DNA from: Siphonodentalium dalli
Lineage: Eukaryota; Mollusca; Scaphopoda; Gadilida; Siphonodentaliidae
DNA: 64,000 bases
Direction: 5' to 3'
Assembly (NCBI GenBank): GCA_032622095.1
Contig: CP136061.1
Coordinates: 190,596,369-190,660,368 of the forward strand
Each line of letters opens with the position of its first letter. Positions within the stretch are counted from its first letter, which is position 1. Positions 12,801-23,900 of the stretch are shown here, one piece after another. A program made the position numbers and the translations under genes. Below the pieces are notes generated by a model. That model saw only the letters and a list, made by a program, of their open reading frames with translations, did no database searches and was not told the DNA's origin.

Positions 12801-13640
12801 AGGCCCCGGGCGATCTCCTGATTTATATTTTCAATTTCAGTCTTCAAAAGCCAGATACTGTTAGCTATATACAGTAAACTGGTTGAGTCTGTCGCTAAAC
12901 CTTTTAGTATACGAGTAATTAAACTCAATCGTTATCGATATACAAGAACGTATGGCGATCACGTGCATGATTTGAGCATTGGTAGCTGACATCGCCTGAA
13001 GTTGGAAACTTCACTATTATCGCCACATACCACGTAGGTCTCTATTAAATTATTTATATAATATCAGAATCGAGTTTGGCACAAGTCCATATACTTAACG
13101 TGCTTGAACATATATTTCAGTTTTATATATTTCTCACCGAAAGCCCATGTATGATAATGATATGCGTATGTACCTTTCTTGCACGCTGTGATATATTTCG
13201 GAAATATATCTATTTTAATGTCAAATTTCGCCATTTCCGCCACATTGGCGGCCATCTCGATTACAATGAGATATTAATAACTCCGGATAATCTAAATCGG
13301 AGTACATTCATGCATATATCTAACACCGATATATCGTTCTCCTGTTGTGGACATGTTATTTGACGTACGCAAATATAATGTTTGGCGAATTTTCACGATG
13401 CTTATTTGGACAATAGTTGTCATATCAACTCGCATATTGAGTCATTGCGGAAAGACAACTACTATGAATGTGTCATAATATGGCGAATATTTATTTGGAA
13501 GAAGCAAATTAGTCTACTACATTCACCTTCTACACATGACAGAAACGTAATTGGATGAAAAAGGGTAAAATTTGTGTATTATCGTATTTTGGCCGCCATC
13601 TTGGAAGCCATCTTGGATTAAGTTGACAGTTTCTGGATCC
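9860..13640. other. Interior of the TIR element, no recognised gene
   Basis: AT-rich, non-coding sequence. Frames do not exceed about 95 residues and none has a known motif. Short 'CCAAGATGGC(T/C)RCCAAAATGGC' motifs occur near 9,820, 10,150, 13,240 and 13,590, partly in inverse orientation. They resemble degenerate copies of the sub-terminal repeat. Confidence 0.5.
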
Positions 13641-13652
13641 AGTTAGATTTAA

Positions 13653-15217
13653 CACGTTGAGTGCCAGAAATCAATTAGTAATCTCGCCAGTTTGCCAAAT
13701 CGTGGCAAGATAGATACCCTTAGTAGACCATCATTTGGCTTCAATGAAGCAAAGATTGGATGACGTCGCGACTTTAGATGACAGAAACGGCGATTGATAG
13801 TACTACGAGATAACTCGTAGCCGGCACTGGCGGAAGGAATTTGGGTATTCCCACCACCAGTGCCAACTACGAGTTATCTCGTAGGCACAATTGGACACGT
13901 TTGAGCAACAAATATGAAGTAGAATGTAACCCAAACAAGTTATTTTGGTGGTAAGCATATTTATGGAGGTGTGGGAGTCCTTGTGGAGGTTATAGCTCGT
14001 TATATAGTTAAATTGTGGCTGATGCACGGCGGAGCAAATTACTTATATATATGAGCAATTGAGCATGCATGCTACAGACAGCGAATCCGAAGTGGAATCG
14101 GGTGAACTTGTTTCCTGCGAGGATGAGTTTATTTCGTCCATACAGTAATGACTACGAGCATGCATCTTCTGCTGTTTCGGGTATTGTAAGTTATCGCCCA
14201 TTTAGCCTGATTTAGGCCTATGCTATGGGGTTCCAAAGTACAGCCCAAAATAATAGTGTTGGAAGAATTGTCAGCACAAAATTAAAACAACCATGCATCA
14301 GTAGTCAAATAGATCCCTGCACATTCAGGAGTGTGCTACATGTAACTCCATATAATCCATCCGTCTGGAAGTAAGTCACCCTTTACTGTAAACCTCTATG
14401 CTACACAAAACCATTTATCCGTACCTACGTGAGTAGAACAGTTCGATGAACTGCACAGCGTCTAAAGTACGGTAATTGCTACGCTTTCCATTGTCCAACA
14501 CGTTCGGAAGTGGGTAAAATGTAGTTTTGGGGAATAATTGTTCCGCTTTACTTGTATTATAAATAATAAAATACCTAGCCCCCAAATGGAGCCGCACAGT
14601 GTATACAACAACTGCTGTGTTCCCTAATAACGAGATAAGCATCAACGCGCATATAACGTCATGGATTATCCGCTTATCTTGTGTTGGATGCGTCCACTCG
14701 CACATGAGTGAGAGGGAACATATTTGGCAGGCCTGTGTGACGTGTGTGGGTGGTTGTGCGAAGTTTCAATGTGTTGAAACACAACGATGTAACCATTCCT
14801 CGAAACTGCCTTCGCATGTTTGTACATTGTGAATATCCACCCCCTGACTTTGTTTGCATGTGTGAACATTGTCAGTCTATTGAATACCAAAACCCCAGTC
14901 TAATTGCCCACACACGACTGCCTCTGGTGGTCACCCAGTGAGACAGTGTCAGCTGTATTCACTAACAACTGGACCATTTTGAGTAGAATATATGTGCTGA
15001 TGGTGCTCACTTCAGTTGAACGATGTAAGGGGAGCCACACTATTTATTTGATAAAATCACTGTTCTGATGTTCCGAGGCGGGTTTTCGTTGTGTATCGAC
15101 CTATTCCACTGCTTCCGTTTGTCAGTTACACGACATGGAAACCACCACGAGATAACTCGTAGTGGCAAACTGCGAAGGTTGCGAACTACGAGATAACTCG
15201 TAGTGGCACTCAACGTG
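13653..15217. mobile_element. TTAA-flanked TIR element (CACGTTGAGTGCCA ends), piggyBac-like
   Basis: Inverted ends CACGTTGAGTGCCA and TGGCACTCAACGTG are each flanked by TTAA (13,649-13,652 and 15,218-15,221). TTAA target sites are used by piggyBac and Kolobok elements; the internal GTGCC sequence fits piggyBac-like ends loosely. About 1.56 kb with no transposase ORF. Four copies of a quasi-palindrome near TACGAGATAACTCGTA lie close to the two ends. Confidence 0.72.
13800..13890. repeat. Hairpin with TACGAGATAACTCGTA motif pair
   Basis: ACTACGAGATAACTCGTAG (about 13,801) and its inverse (about 13,866) enclose a second inverted pair, CACTGGCGG / CCACCAGTG. Two further copies lie at about 15,147 and 15,185. 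They may be binding sites for the mobilising transposase, or the foldback core of an older element. Confidence 0.6.
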
Positions 15218-15842
15218 TTAAATACCTTATGTAATGATCATACTCATTTCCATCATCGATTATTTCTAAATTTCTACAAGGATATAGAAAATAAAAAAGT
15301 ATATTTTGGCGAAATTCATACCAATTCCTTTAAATCATCGCATTTGGAGAAGAAAATCAAGGTTATGATTCAAGAAATCAACTAATGTGATGCCTAAGTG
15401 AGTTGGTATCAAGATATAAGAGAAGTATATTCCATAATCGTCACCAGTTCGATACAATCGGAAATGATGTAGGCGGCATGTATGGAAAATCATCAATTTC
15501 CCACTTCCGGTCGCCATTTTGGCGGCCATCTTTGATCGAGAGGACAAACTTTTATATAAAAATATAACATGGCGTCATACCATACACGGTAGAAAAGGAT
15601 TGTCATTTATTTTATATCAAAAATTATATTTTTATCATGAAATCTAACAATGGTGAACTTAAAATAATGAGCATGGTGGCCATCTTTGTGACGTCATCAG
15701 ACCACCCAGTCGCGACCCCAGGGGGTCTAACAATTTTTTTTCTGAAGTAGAGACCATATACTGCCTCATGAACATGGTCTCTATATTTGTTCATGAATTT
15801 CCCACGGGAGCCCAAAATCTGACATAAGCGACTCTACTATAA

Positions 15843-15925
15843 GTTCGTCATTCCAATATGGTTTTTGATATTTAAATCTTTTTTTAGATCGTGGAAATTT
15901 ACTAAAACTTGGGATACTTAAGTGC
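15843..15925 (-). mobile_element. LINE-2, upstream coding fragment
   Basis: The minus strand encodes SKFPRSKKRFKYQKPYWNDEL. The KPYWNDEL motif sits between endonuclease and RT domains in CR1/Jockey-like ORF2 and is followed in other elements by LW.E...CEKHFL, as found at about 9,500-9,470. This fixes 9,508-15,839 as a later insertion. The LINE is 5'-truncated at about 15,925; no endonuclease domain was found. Confidence 0.82.
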
Positions 15926-17450
15926 ATGCAACCTTGCTCAGGGGTCGGACCCTGGAGTGAGATTTCAATCGTGTACCACCCGAACTTACACTTCGTTAGT
16001 AGCGTTAGTAAACCCCCGGCAGAATGAGGTCTCGCCTCACTGCGTTGTCCATGATGACAATTAATACATTCTAATCACAGAGTTCTCCATGATCAGGTCA
16101 TGTCACCCCATTCCCATCTTTTCCCCGAAAAGACCAGGAGTCCAGTCAAGCTTTGTCTTCTCACCTGATTAGAATTGGAGGCCTTCGAATCTGTTCTCTT
16201 GGGTGAGGATCACCATAGCACATTTATTCAGCGAAGGAGCCGCTTTTCCGAGAATAACCTTACATTCGTGATTCTAATTCTCATCAGATTTTACGTCGGG
16301 GATTGCGTGATTCAGTCCCTCTCATCAGCCGAGGTCTCGGTCAGTCCTCTTCTCATCTGTTCAGGTATGGTATTCAGTCCCGGGGTTCTGACCAGGAGTT
16401 CCACTAGTACCATCTCCAAAAAAACGGATCATGCCATCCTGACTAGTTCTCAGGGTTGGGGTGGGCATTCTCCACCTTCTCATACCAGGGTCATAATAAC
16501 CGTGTTTCTCATAGATTTGCTACAGCCCCCTCTTTCATACTCAGAATTGGAGGGGGTAGGTCTCTATATCCTATTTGGGCCATGCATGAATGAGTTAACT
16601 CCCTTGCCTATGACCAATATTTATCTAAGACATCTGTGAACGTTAGGGCACCTGAAGTACAGGTACATCTGTTTCCTTTTCGGAGCTCAGTTGCTTTTGG
16701 AGTTCTGAGCTACTGCGTATGGGACACAAGGGTCTGTATTTACACATGTCTACCAAGAACAACACTTTTCTTTACAGGATGCAAATCTATTCCGCTTCAG
16801 CAGTTGGGTTTCATAGGCTTAGTCTAAGTATCTGCCTCTTGGCCTCCTCCTGTTCACGCATTCTAATTATAAACATTAGTTCATTCAGTGTCCAAGATAT
16901 CTTTGCCGGAGATATAATATTTTTTTACCTAAAATATGTATCTCCTGATAAGTATCTTGGACACTGAACTTATAGGGCCCGTCCAGTTGGTATCAACATT
17001 CCCGCCCCGCGCACTCGGTCAAAACGCATCGAACACACAGCAGGGAGAAATTAAAAGACCGCAGACTTACCTGACAGGTCTTTTTATAACGAAAGGACTG
17101 TCACATGGTCAGCGGTAATGTTGAACTGGATCGGGTTTAACCGTGCGCGTACTTTAGGTACTTCGTACCGATTTTCTATTTTTCTTCTAAAATCTTGCAA
17201 GCAAGAAATATTTTTTTGCCTTCCTCGCCAACTTCAACACTCAGATATAGCCTCGAGTTTTTTCACTCTCCGATGTCACCAGTGACACAGCTTAATCACA
17301 GTGAATTTTCACTCTACGAACACCCCAAACCACTGGGGTTGAACAAGACGGACTTTTAGTCGATTTATTTATTAAGAAATATATAACCATTAGTTCATTC
17401 AGTGTCCAAGATACTTATTAGGAGATAAATATTTTGGGTAAAAAAATATT
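15926..17450 (+). mobile_element. DIRS-B right part: gag-like region, internal complementary region and right end
   Basis: 15,935-16,140 repeats 2,212-2,405, tying this to the left DIRS-B part. A degraded coding-like region follows (16,140-16,830). At 16,877-16,971 lies an imperfect palindrome that starts TAGTTCATTCAGTGTCC and ends in its complement. Its second half is the reverse complement of the right terminus at 17,390-17,450 (AGTGTCCAAGATACTTA). An internal complementary region matching the terminal extensions is diagnostic for DIRS-type YR retroelements. No RT or tyrosine recombinase was recognised. Confidence 0.65.
16877..16971. repeat. DIRS-B internal complementary region
   Basis: An imperfect palindrome of about 95 bases. 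The left arm (to about 16,915) should complement the lost left terminus. The right arm complements 17,390-17,450. In DIRS elements this region guides joining of terminal extensions into a circle before recombinase-mediated insertion. Confidence 0.68.
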
Positions 17451-17837
17451 ATTTTGTGAATAATAGTTTGCCTTCATTTTTAGATTGTTGTTATCTGCCA
17501 TGGTGTTACTTGTCTCAAAACTTTAATTTATGAACTTAAAAAACATTAAGACATTTGCGGCATCAATTGGCTTCCAGTAAGGAATAAATTCTGATATGCT
17601 TGAAATCAAAGAAAATTGGACATTTTATTAATTAGTATATTTCATTTGTCTTATCTGTAAAAGGAGCGCAATGTCATTGGGATGATGATGGCATATATAT
17701 TGATTGGGAAGGAATATGGAATTTATTGAAAAATAAATCATTTTTGACAACAGGATGCTCGGGACTCCAATCGGTGATTCTAATGTCAAAAAAATATGTG
17801 TCTATGTTGAATTATGCTGAGATGCTACTTATTGCAG
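17451..17837. other. Intron sequence before the first visible GCP6 exon
   Basis: AT-rich, with no ORF or repeat recognised. It ends in the acceptor ...cttattgcag of the exon at 17,838. Confidence 0.5.
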
Positions 17838-17935
17838 GCACAGAACAACATTTATCCAGTAGGACCTATGCAATATGGTGACACCTACAACAGAAGAATG
17901 ATAGAGTACCAACCACACTATATGCATTACCCAAG
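17838..17935 (+). CDS. TUBGCP6: GCP6 exon (1st visible)
   Basis: The exon is preceded by ...ttattgcag and followed by gtaaag. It is open in one frame, with tyrosine-rich sequence (QYGDTYNRR, YQPHYMHYP), and ends two bases into a codon. It corresponds to the region just after the N-terminal domain of vertebrate GCP6. The acceptor could instead be the second CAG six bases later. Alone it would be weak; it is supported by phase-perfect joining to the next exon. Confidence 0.72.
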
Positions 17936-20900
17936 GTAAAGCTCAACTAAATTCTCCATTACTAATTCAGCTAAATATTTCCAAACAAACACCATTAAAA
18001 TTACAGCAATAAAAGTAATAATGGGGAGCAAAGTTTAATAATTTTTACCACACTCTGCACTGCAAAAAACAAATATATTAGGCAGGATCTTATGATTCTG
18101 CAAATATTTGTTTTTTCATTTGACCCCCACATTCAATTTGTATCTATTTGCATATAAGTTTTGGTAAATGGAGGTATGAAACATAGCATCTTCTTTGATT
18201 TAAGCTGTAATTAAATGCAAAAATGAATTATTTACAGATATTATTCCTTGACTAGGATTCAGATAATGTAACAGTGTATCTCCTTCTCCGGCTCATTCAT
18301 TTCTACCTTCATCCTCGACCTGGAATTTATTTTACCTGAAGTGACTATTTGTTCGAACCCCAAAATTATTTACACATAATTTGGTCAGAGGTATCACAAA
18401 ACATACCTGCGCGGAAGATTTCCTAACAAACTTTTTGATATATCGCTGAAAAAACGTTTGTTTCTTATATGTTTTGGTAAATTTGAGATCATTTTTTTTT
18501 GGTATTTAAAATCTTTTTAATCAGCGGTTGAACTAGCGGTTGCTGAAAAATTGCACCTGTAGAGCATTAGAGGAAAATCTAGAGCTTCTGTCGCTCTGAA
18601 ACTACGTAATTGTTTATGAATAAATTGAAGATAAATCAGTTAATATATATACGTTTTCTGCTCTGTCCCACATTATTCCATTTATGATTCCGGCATCTCA
18701 GTGAATACAAATGGTGCAGCAATTGTTCGGGCCCATACATATATTGTTTGAAATTGTATTTTAGCTCAACTTTTCTTTGTCATGGATGTTAATATTGACA
18801 TGTAGATGGGAACGAGTCATTTTGTGGTCAATCGGTCATAAAACATTGGCTGCCGCAGCCATCTTGGATTTTACATTTTACTCTTTGCATGACTAAATTC
18901 TTGGGCACAATCTGCAGACCACATCCCTCATCTGATCATCACTAAACTTCATTCGGATAATTGGGGTGACCTCTAGATGAGAGCCATAGAAGTTTTCCGA
19001 ATTTCATTGAAAAACATGGCCACCAGCAGCCATCTTGTATTTTACTCTTTTATGACTAACTCCTTTGGTACACCCTACAGACGATCCGATCGTCACTAAA
19101 CTTCACATGGATATTCGGGATGACCAGAAGATGGGAGCCATTGATTATTTCTGAAATTTGTTTGAAAACATGGCTGCCTGCATTCATATGGGTCTTCAGT
19201 GTGACCTCTAGATGGGAGCCATCAAATATTTCCAAATTTCGTTAAAAAACATGCCACCGACAGCCATATTTGATTTTACTCTTTCCATGACTAAATCCTT
19301 TAGCACACTCAACAGTCCACTTCCCTCATCTGATCATCACCAAACTTCATACTGATCTTGATATTGATCTACTAGATGAGAGCTATCAAATGTTTTTGAA
19401 TTTAATTGGAAAACATAGCCGCCAGCAGCCATCTTGAATTTTACTTTATATATATCTCTTCATGTTGATATCTAGTATGACTTAGACATTTCAATTTTCC
19501 GCATTCAGGACAAATCACTCCATTGACTGTATCCCCTCTCCAATTTGAGCTACAGTGTCATTGACACTTTCATTTATGACATCAGTACAGCTTTTTCAGA
19601 CGTACATTTGGGAGTGCAAATTGCCATATGGCTTCAATGGGGAGAAACTAACAGTGGTAACCAGGGAGTCTATTCTATGGCAGAGGCAATAGAATTCAGT
19701 GAATTTGTTTTTATTGAACCTCAACATGTAGTGGCTATTTGTTTCATCTGATTATTCACTATCAGCATGTGACACAGAACAACTATCTGTGGTACGTGTA
19801 AACAAGGAAACTGTGGCACAGGTATTAGATTTGAGGTATATGAGATTTTGGGAACACAAGTGGGAGATATTGTTGTGCACTGGATTACCAAATCAGAGTT
19901 GATCATTATTCATATTACGCTAGACATTGAAAATGTAGAGTGACTAAGATCAGCTCCTTTTTATATGCCCGTTTTGAAAAAATGGAACATGTTATGTTAT
20001 TTGTTCATCCGTCAGTCCATCAGTCTAGCATCTTTCTAGCTGTCTGTCTAGCCGTTAGCTTTTTTATGTTTACCCATACCATAGTATGGTAAACATAGTG
20101 TCGTTGCCCGGATTGACCACTCGTCGTTGGTCCGTCTGTCTGTCCGTCTGTCTGTCCGTCTGTCTGTCCGTAGACACTTTACGAGTAATGCGATAACTCT
20201 AACATTTTGTATATGGGTTTCTCAGCCCAAAATACGGATCGAGTTCGAATTTGGGTTTGATCCGAGTTTTTGTTACAGAGTTATGGCCCTTTTTCGACTT
20301 AGAATTGACGCATTCTGCCATAACTCGAACATTTTTCATCTGATTTGGAACCAAATTTTGTCTGTTAGTTTCACAGCCCAAAATACAGATCGAGTTTGAA
20401 TATGGGTTTGATCCGATTTATTTTAAAGGAGTTATGACCCTTTTTCGAAGAAAAAAATCGATTAAAATTTTTTTTTACTTTTAACTTTTATAATAATAAT
20501 AAAAAAAATGTCATTTGTTTTCATTTAGATATTGATGATTATGATAAAAGTTGATAAAAAGATTTCCAATGTGGACCTTTAATTTTTTTAAATAATTAAA
20601 AAGTTTTTAAGTTAAACAAATTTGAAAAACTAACACCATTATAACTCTGCCAAGGGTACCCCGAATCACCACACCAAATTTGATTAAATCGGTCCAAAAT
20701 CTTGTGTTATGTACTGGTAAATCTGTTTGGAGCCACATTAAATCCAATTCACCAATTGCCTTTGGACAACTTAGCTATTGATAAGGCTATATTATTTTCT
20801 GATGTCTCTTATGCCAATGTGCAAATAATCTGATAAAGAAGGCTATGGTATCTAATTTAAAATAAAGATTCAACAATAAACATCACATGATATTAACAGT

Positions 20901-23900
20901 AGACATCTCTGCTGCAGAGTTATATCTTCAGATGGTCTGATATCATTATAATTGTTATTGGTTTAATAGAGGTCAGTGTTCAACATAAACAATTCCTGTG
21001 ATATTTTGACAGCTCTGCTATATAATTGATATTAATGGGTCAGTGGTGAGGTTGCTTATCTGTATACTAGGACACATTATTATTGTAAACTTAAATTGGA
21101 CTCTCTTAACCCAAGTATTCCATGTCCAGGTCACACCTACACATTTAACCCATGGGCTGTGGTGGTTTAGCATTACAGATCCTGTACCAGTGCATTCTCT
21201 TATATAAATGCCAGTGACCCATAAATTCCAATAATTTGTGTTATGTTCATTTGTCTATAATAGTACATAACAGTATACTCTATAATTCAACACCAAAACT
21301 CTCATTTATCCGATCATATTAAATTTTTATCGCCAAGGTATGGGTTAACATCTGCGTCTGAACTGAAGTTTGGTATGTGGGTTTACTAGCTCAAAATACA
21401 GGTCAAGTTTGAATTTGGGTTCTGCCCGCCAATTTTCACCAGAGTTACAGCCCTTTTTGTTGGAAGTTGTACTCAATTCTCGTTTCTGGTTGATAACTTT
21501 AGTAACTCTGAACTGAAATTGCTGTTTTTGGGTTATCTGCTTGGTAACTTGAACAAAATTTAACAGAATTTCTTGATATTTGTTATGTGGTTCAAACTTG
21601 AGAAGACTCAGGCAAAGTTCGATTGTGGTCATGGTCTGATGATTTTTGACATAGATATACCCCTTTTTCGACTTAGAAAGTGCTGTTCTCGCATTGTCCG
21701 CATGGTAACTTGAGCAACATTCAACAGAATTTCATGATATGTGAGAAGACGCAGGCCATGTTCTATTTTATTTCATTCAGAAATAACATTTGTGTTGTCT
21801 CAATTGATGATAAATTGGGCATTCTTCAAAAGAATCTCTTTATACTTGGTGAGTGGCTCAACTTTGGGAACATGTATGTCGTCAAGTTTGAGTCAAATTT
21901 TGCCAGATTTGAATTCTTTGTTATTAAAAAAAAAATCCAACGTGCAAAAAAGCCACCTCGATTTGGAGGACGTGGGGGTCTGCGATCTTTTGTTGAAATT
22001 GCCATACCCTTGCAATGCTTTTGTTATCAGTTTTAACACATTGTGCATATCACATAATCACCAAATGCTGAGCAGGATAATTGATTTTCAGGGAGCTGTT
22101 TGAAAATGTTGCTGTTCCACAGGAAACTAATAACTATGGTTCCGTAAGTTATACTAAACCTTGTTGCTTCAGCCAGGTATTATGTTCATTTGACTCATAT
22201 GTTAATGTTGAACAGCATTCTTTTGGTGCTACCCAAGTACAGTAATGCCCTAAGTAATCGACTTCTTAACCACAGCAGAATTATGGGTAACTTTTCAGGA
22301 TTTAGTCGGAAATATGGCTTGTTGCCATTCATCGGAAAGCCCTCGGGGAGAGCTTTCCGATGAATGGCAACAAGCCATATTTCCGACTAAATCCTGAAAA
22401 GTTACCCATAATTCTGCTGTGGTTAAGAAGTCGATTACTTAGAGCATTACTGTAGATATTTTTCTGTCACATTTATCAATATGTCATTCAATACAGATAT
22501 CTTCGTATCCACCCAAAGACAATTGGTGTAAATATAATGGGTTTATTTACCATTAAAGAAACATTGCTAGGTACTGCCAGATAAACTTTTATAACTTTCT
22601 TGTTTATCAATATAAAGTTTGTTTACAGGTGTTGAGATGTTATTTCAGTTTGCTCAATGTATAAAATCAAGTTTCAACTGTTTTTTTTTAATAGAACAAT
22701 AGCATTCTGTTATTTAGGTTTATCCATAATGTGGTCATTGCCTTCAAATTCATTGTATTTTTATGGTGTCGGAATATTCCTATAAACAAAGATTGGAGCA
22801 TGACAGTGTATACTCTTATAACTTATTGGGAAAATATATTTAGTATTGAAGGTGTTTAAGTTAATTAGAACTACTGAAAATAACACCTGGCTCACCAACT
22901 GACTATGTCAGATCAACTACTTTGTGGGCTTCACAAAGAGTTGTCTGGCATTCAGATTCAAACTTCAATGCCATTTTACGAAATCAATTTTACTTTTAGT
23001 GTATTAAATAACACAGTTGGTTCGAAAAGGTGCCACCTGAAAACAATATTTGTTTGATCTTAAAATTTCTATATACTTATTTCACAACTTTTCGACATTT
23101 CAGAGAGAAAGCAACAATTATTTTGTTAGTTATTCAATAGCAAAATAATTTTCTTTGATATTTTATATAGGTCTAGTTTAGATATCTCAATTGGTTTTTG
23201 ACATTGGAACAGATCAAGATGGTCTACCTCTTCCTAGATATGTTTTATATAGTCTACAGGGTATAAAATAATAAATATGAGACAAAGACACCTGTCGAGA
23301 AACACTTCAATCAATTATTACTGATTTTATTTTGATATTTTCTAATATAATGAGATAATCAATTGGGACATTTTTTCTTTACTATGTTATATAACAGACC
23401 ATCATGAAACTTGCAGGTGATCTCTGATAGAGATTGAGTTCTTTCGCTCACTACGCTCTGAACATTTCCGCGAGCTGTTAAATGTCCCAAGTTGATTGTA
23501 TGTATTATACCAGAAAATTTGAAATAAAATCAATATTAATCGATAGAAGCATTTCCGAACAGAGTCCTCGATTCATATTTATTATTTTATACCCAGGAAA
23601 CTATATATAACTTGTTATAGGAAGAGATAGACCATCTTTAAAAATTAGAATCTGTATGCTGATGGTAACTTGAGGTCTTGAATCCGGTAACTTGAGGTCT
23701 TGAATCCTGAATTGATCTTTAAAGATAGTGTATCTCTTCCAGACCACAATTACAATTACAACAACAACAACGTAATTTTTATGAACCCGACTTCAAGACT
23801 ATAAATAGGGTTATTGTGTATATAACATGGACAAAACTGAAGATTATTTATCAATAAAGGCATTTATAAAGTTGTTTAGACTAATTTTGTTGGCGAAACA

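Larger units (their letters stand above)
9508..15839. mobile_element. 6.3-kb TIR element, PIF/Harbinger-like by target duplication
   Basis: The termini TAGTAGAGTCGCTTATG (9,508 on) and CATAAGCGACTCTACTA (to 15,839) are inverted copies. Weaker inverted similarity continues inward past 9,900 and 15,450. They are flanked by TAA (9,505-9,507 and 15,840-15,842). Removing the element and one TAA rejoins the LINE-2 reading frame (WNDEL followed by TK.WCE), which confirms the boundaries. A 3-base TWA target duplication is the PIF/Harbinger habit. No transposase is recognisable inside, so it looks non-autonomous. It contains the TTAA element 13,653-15,217 and scattered 'AAGATGGC'-type motifs. Confidence 0.75.

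Noticed and set aside
16175-16639. ORF of 154 residues as a possible host gene
   Set aside because: Lies inside DIRS-B between the gag-like repeat and the internal complementary region, with no recognised domain; more likely decayed element sequence.
20127-20399. ORF with RLSVRLSVRLSVR repeats
   Set aside because: Translation of the (GTCTGTCC)n microsatellite and pearl-like repeat.
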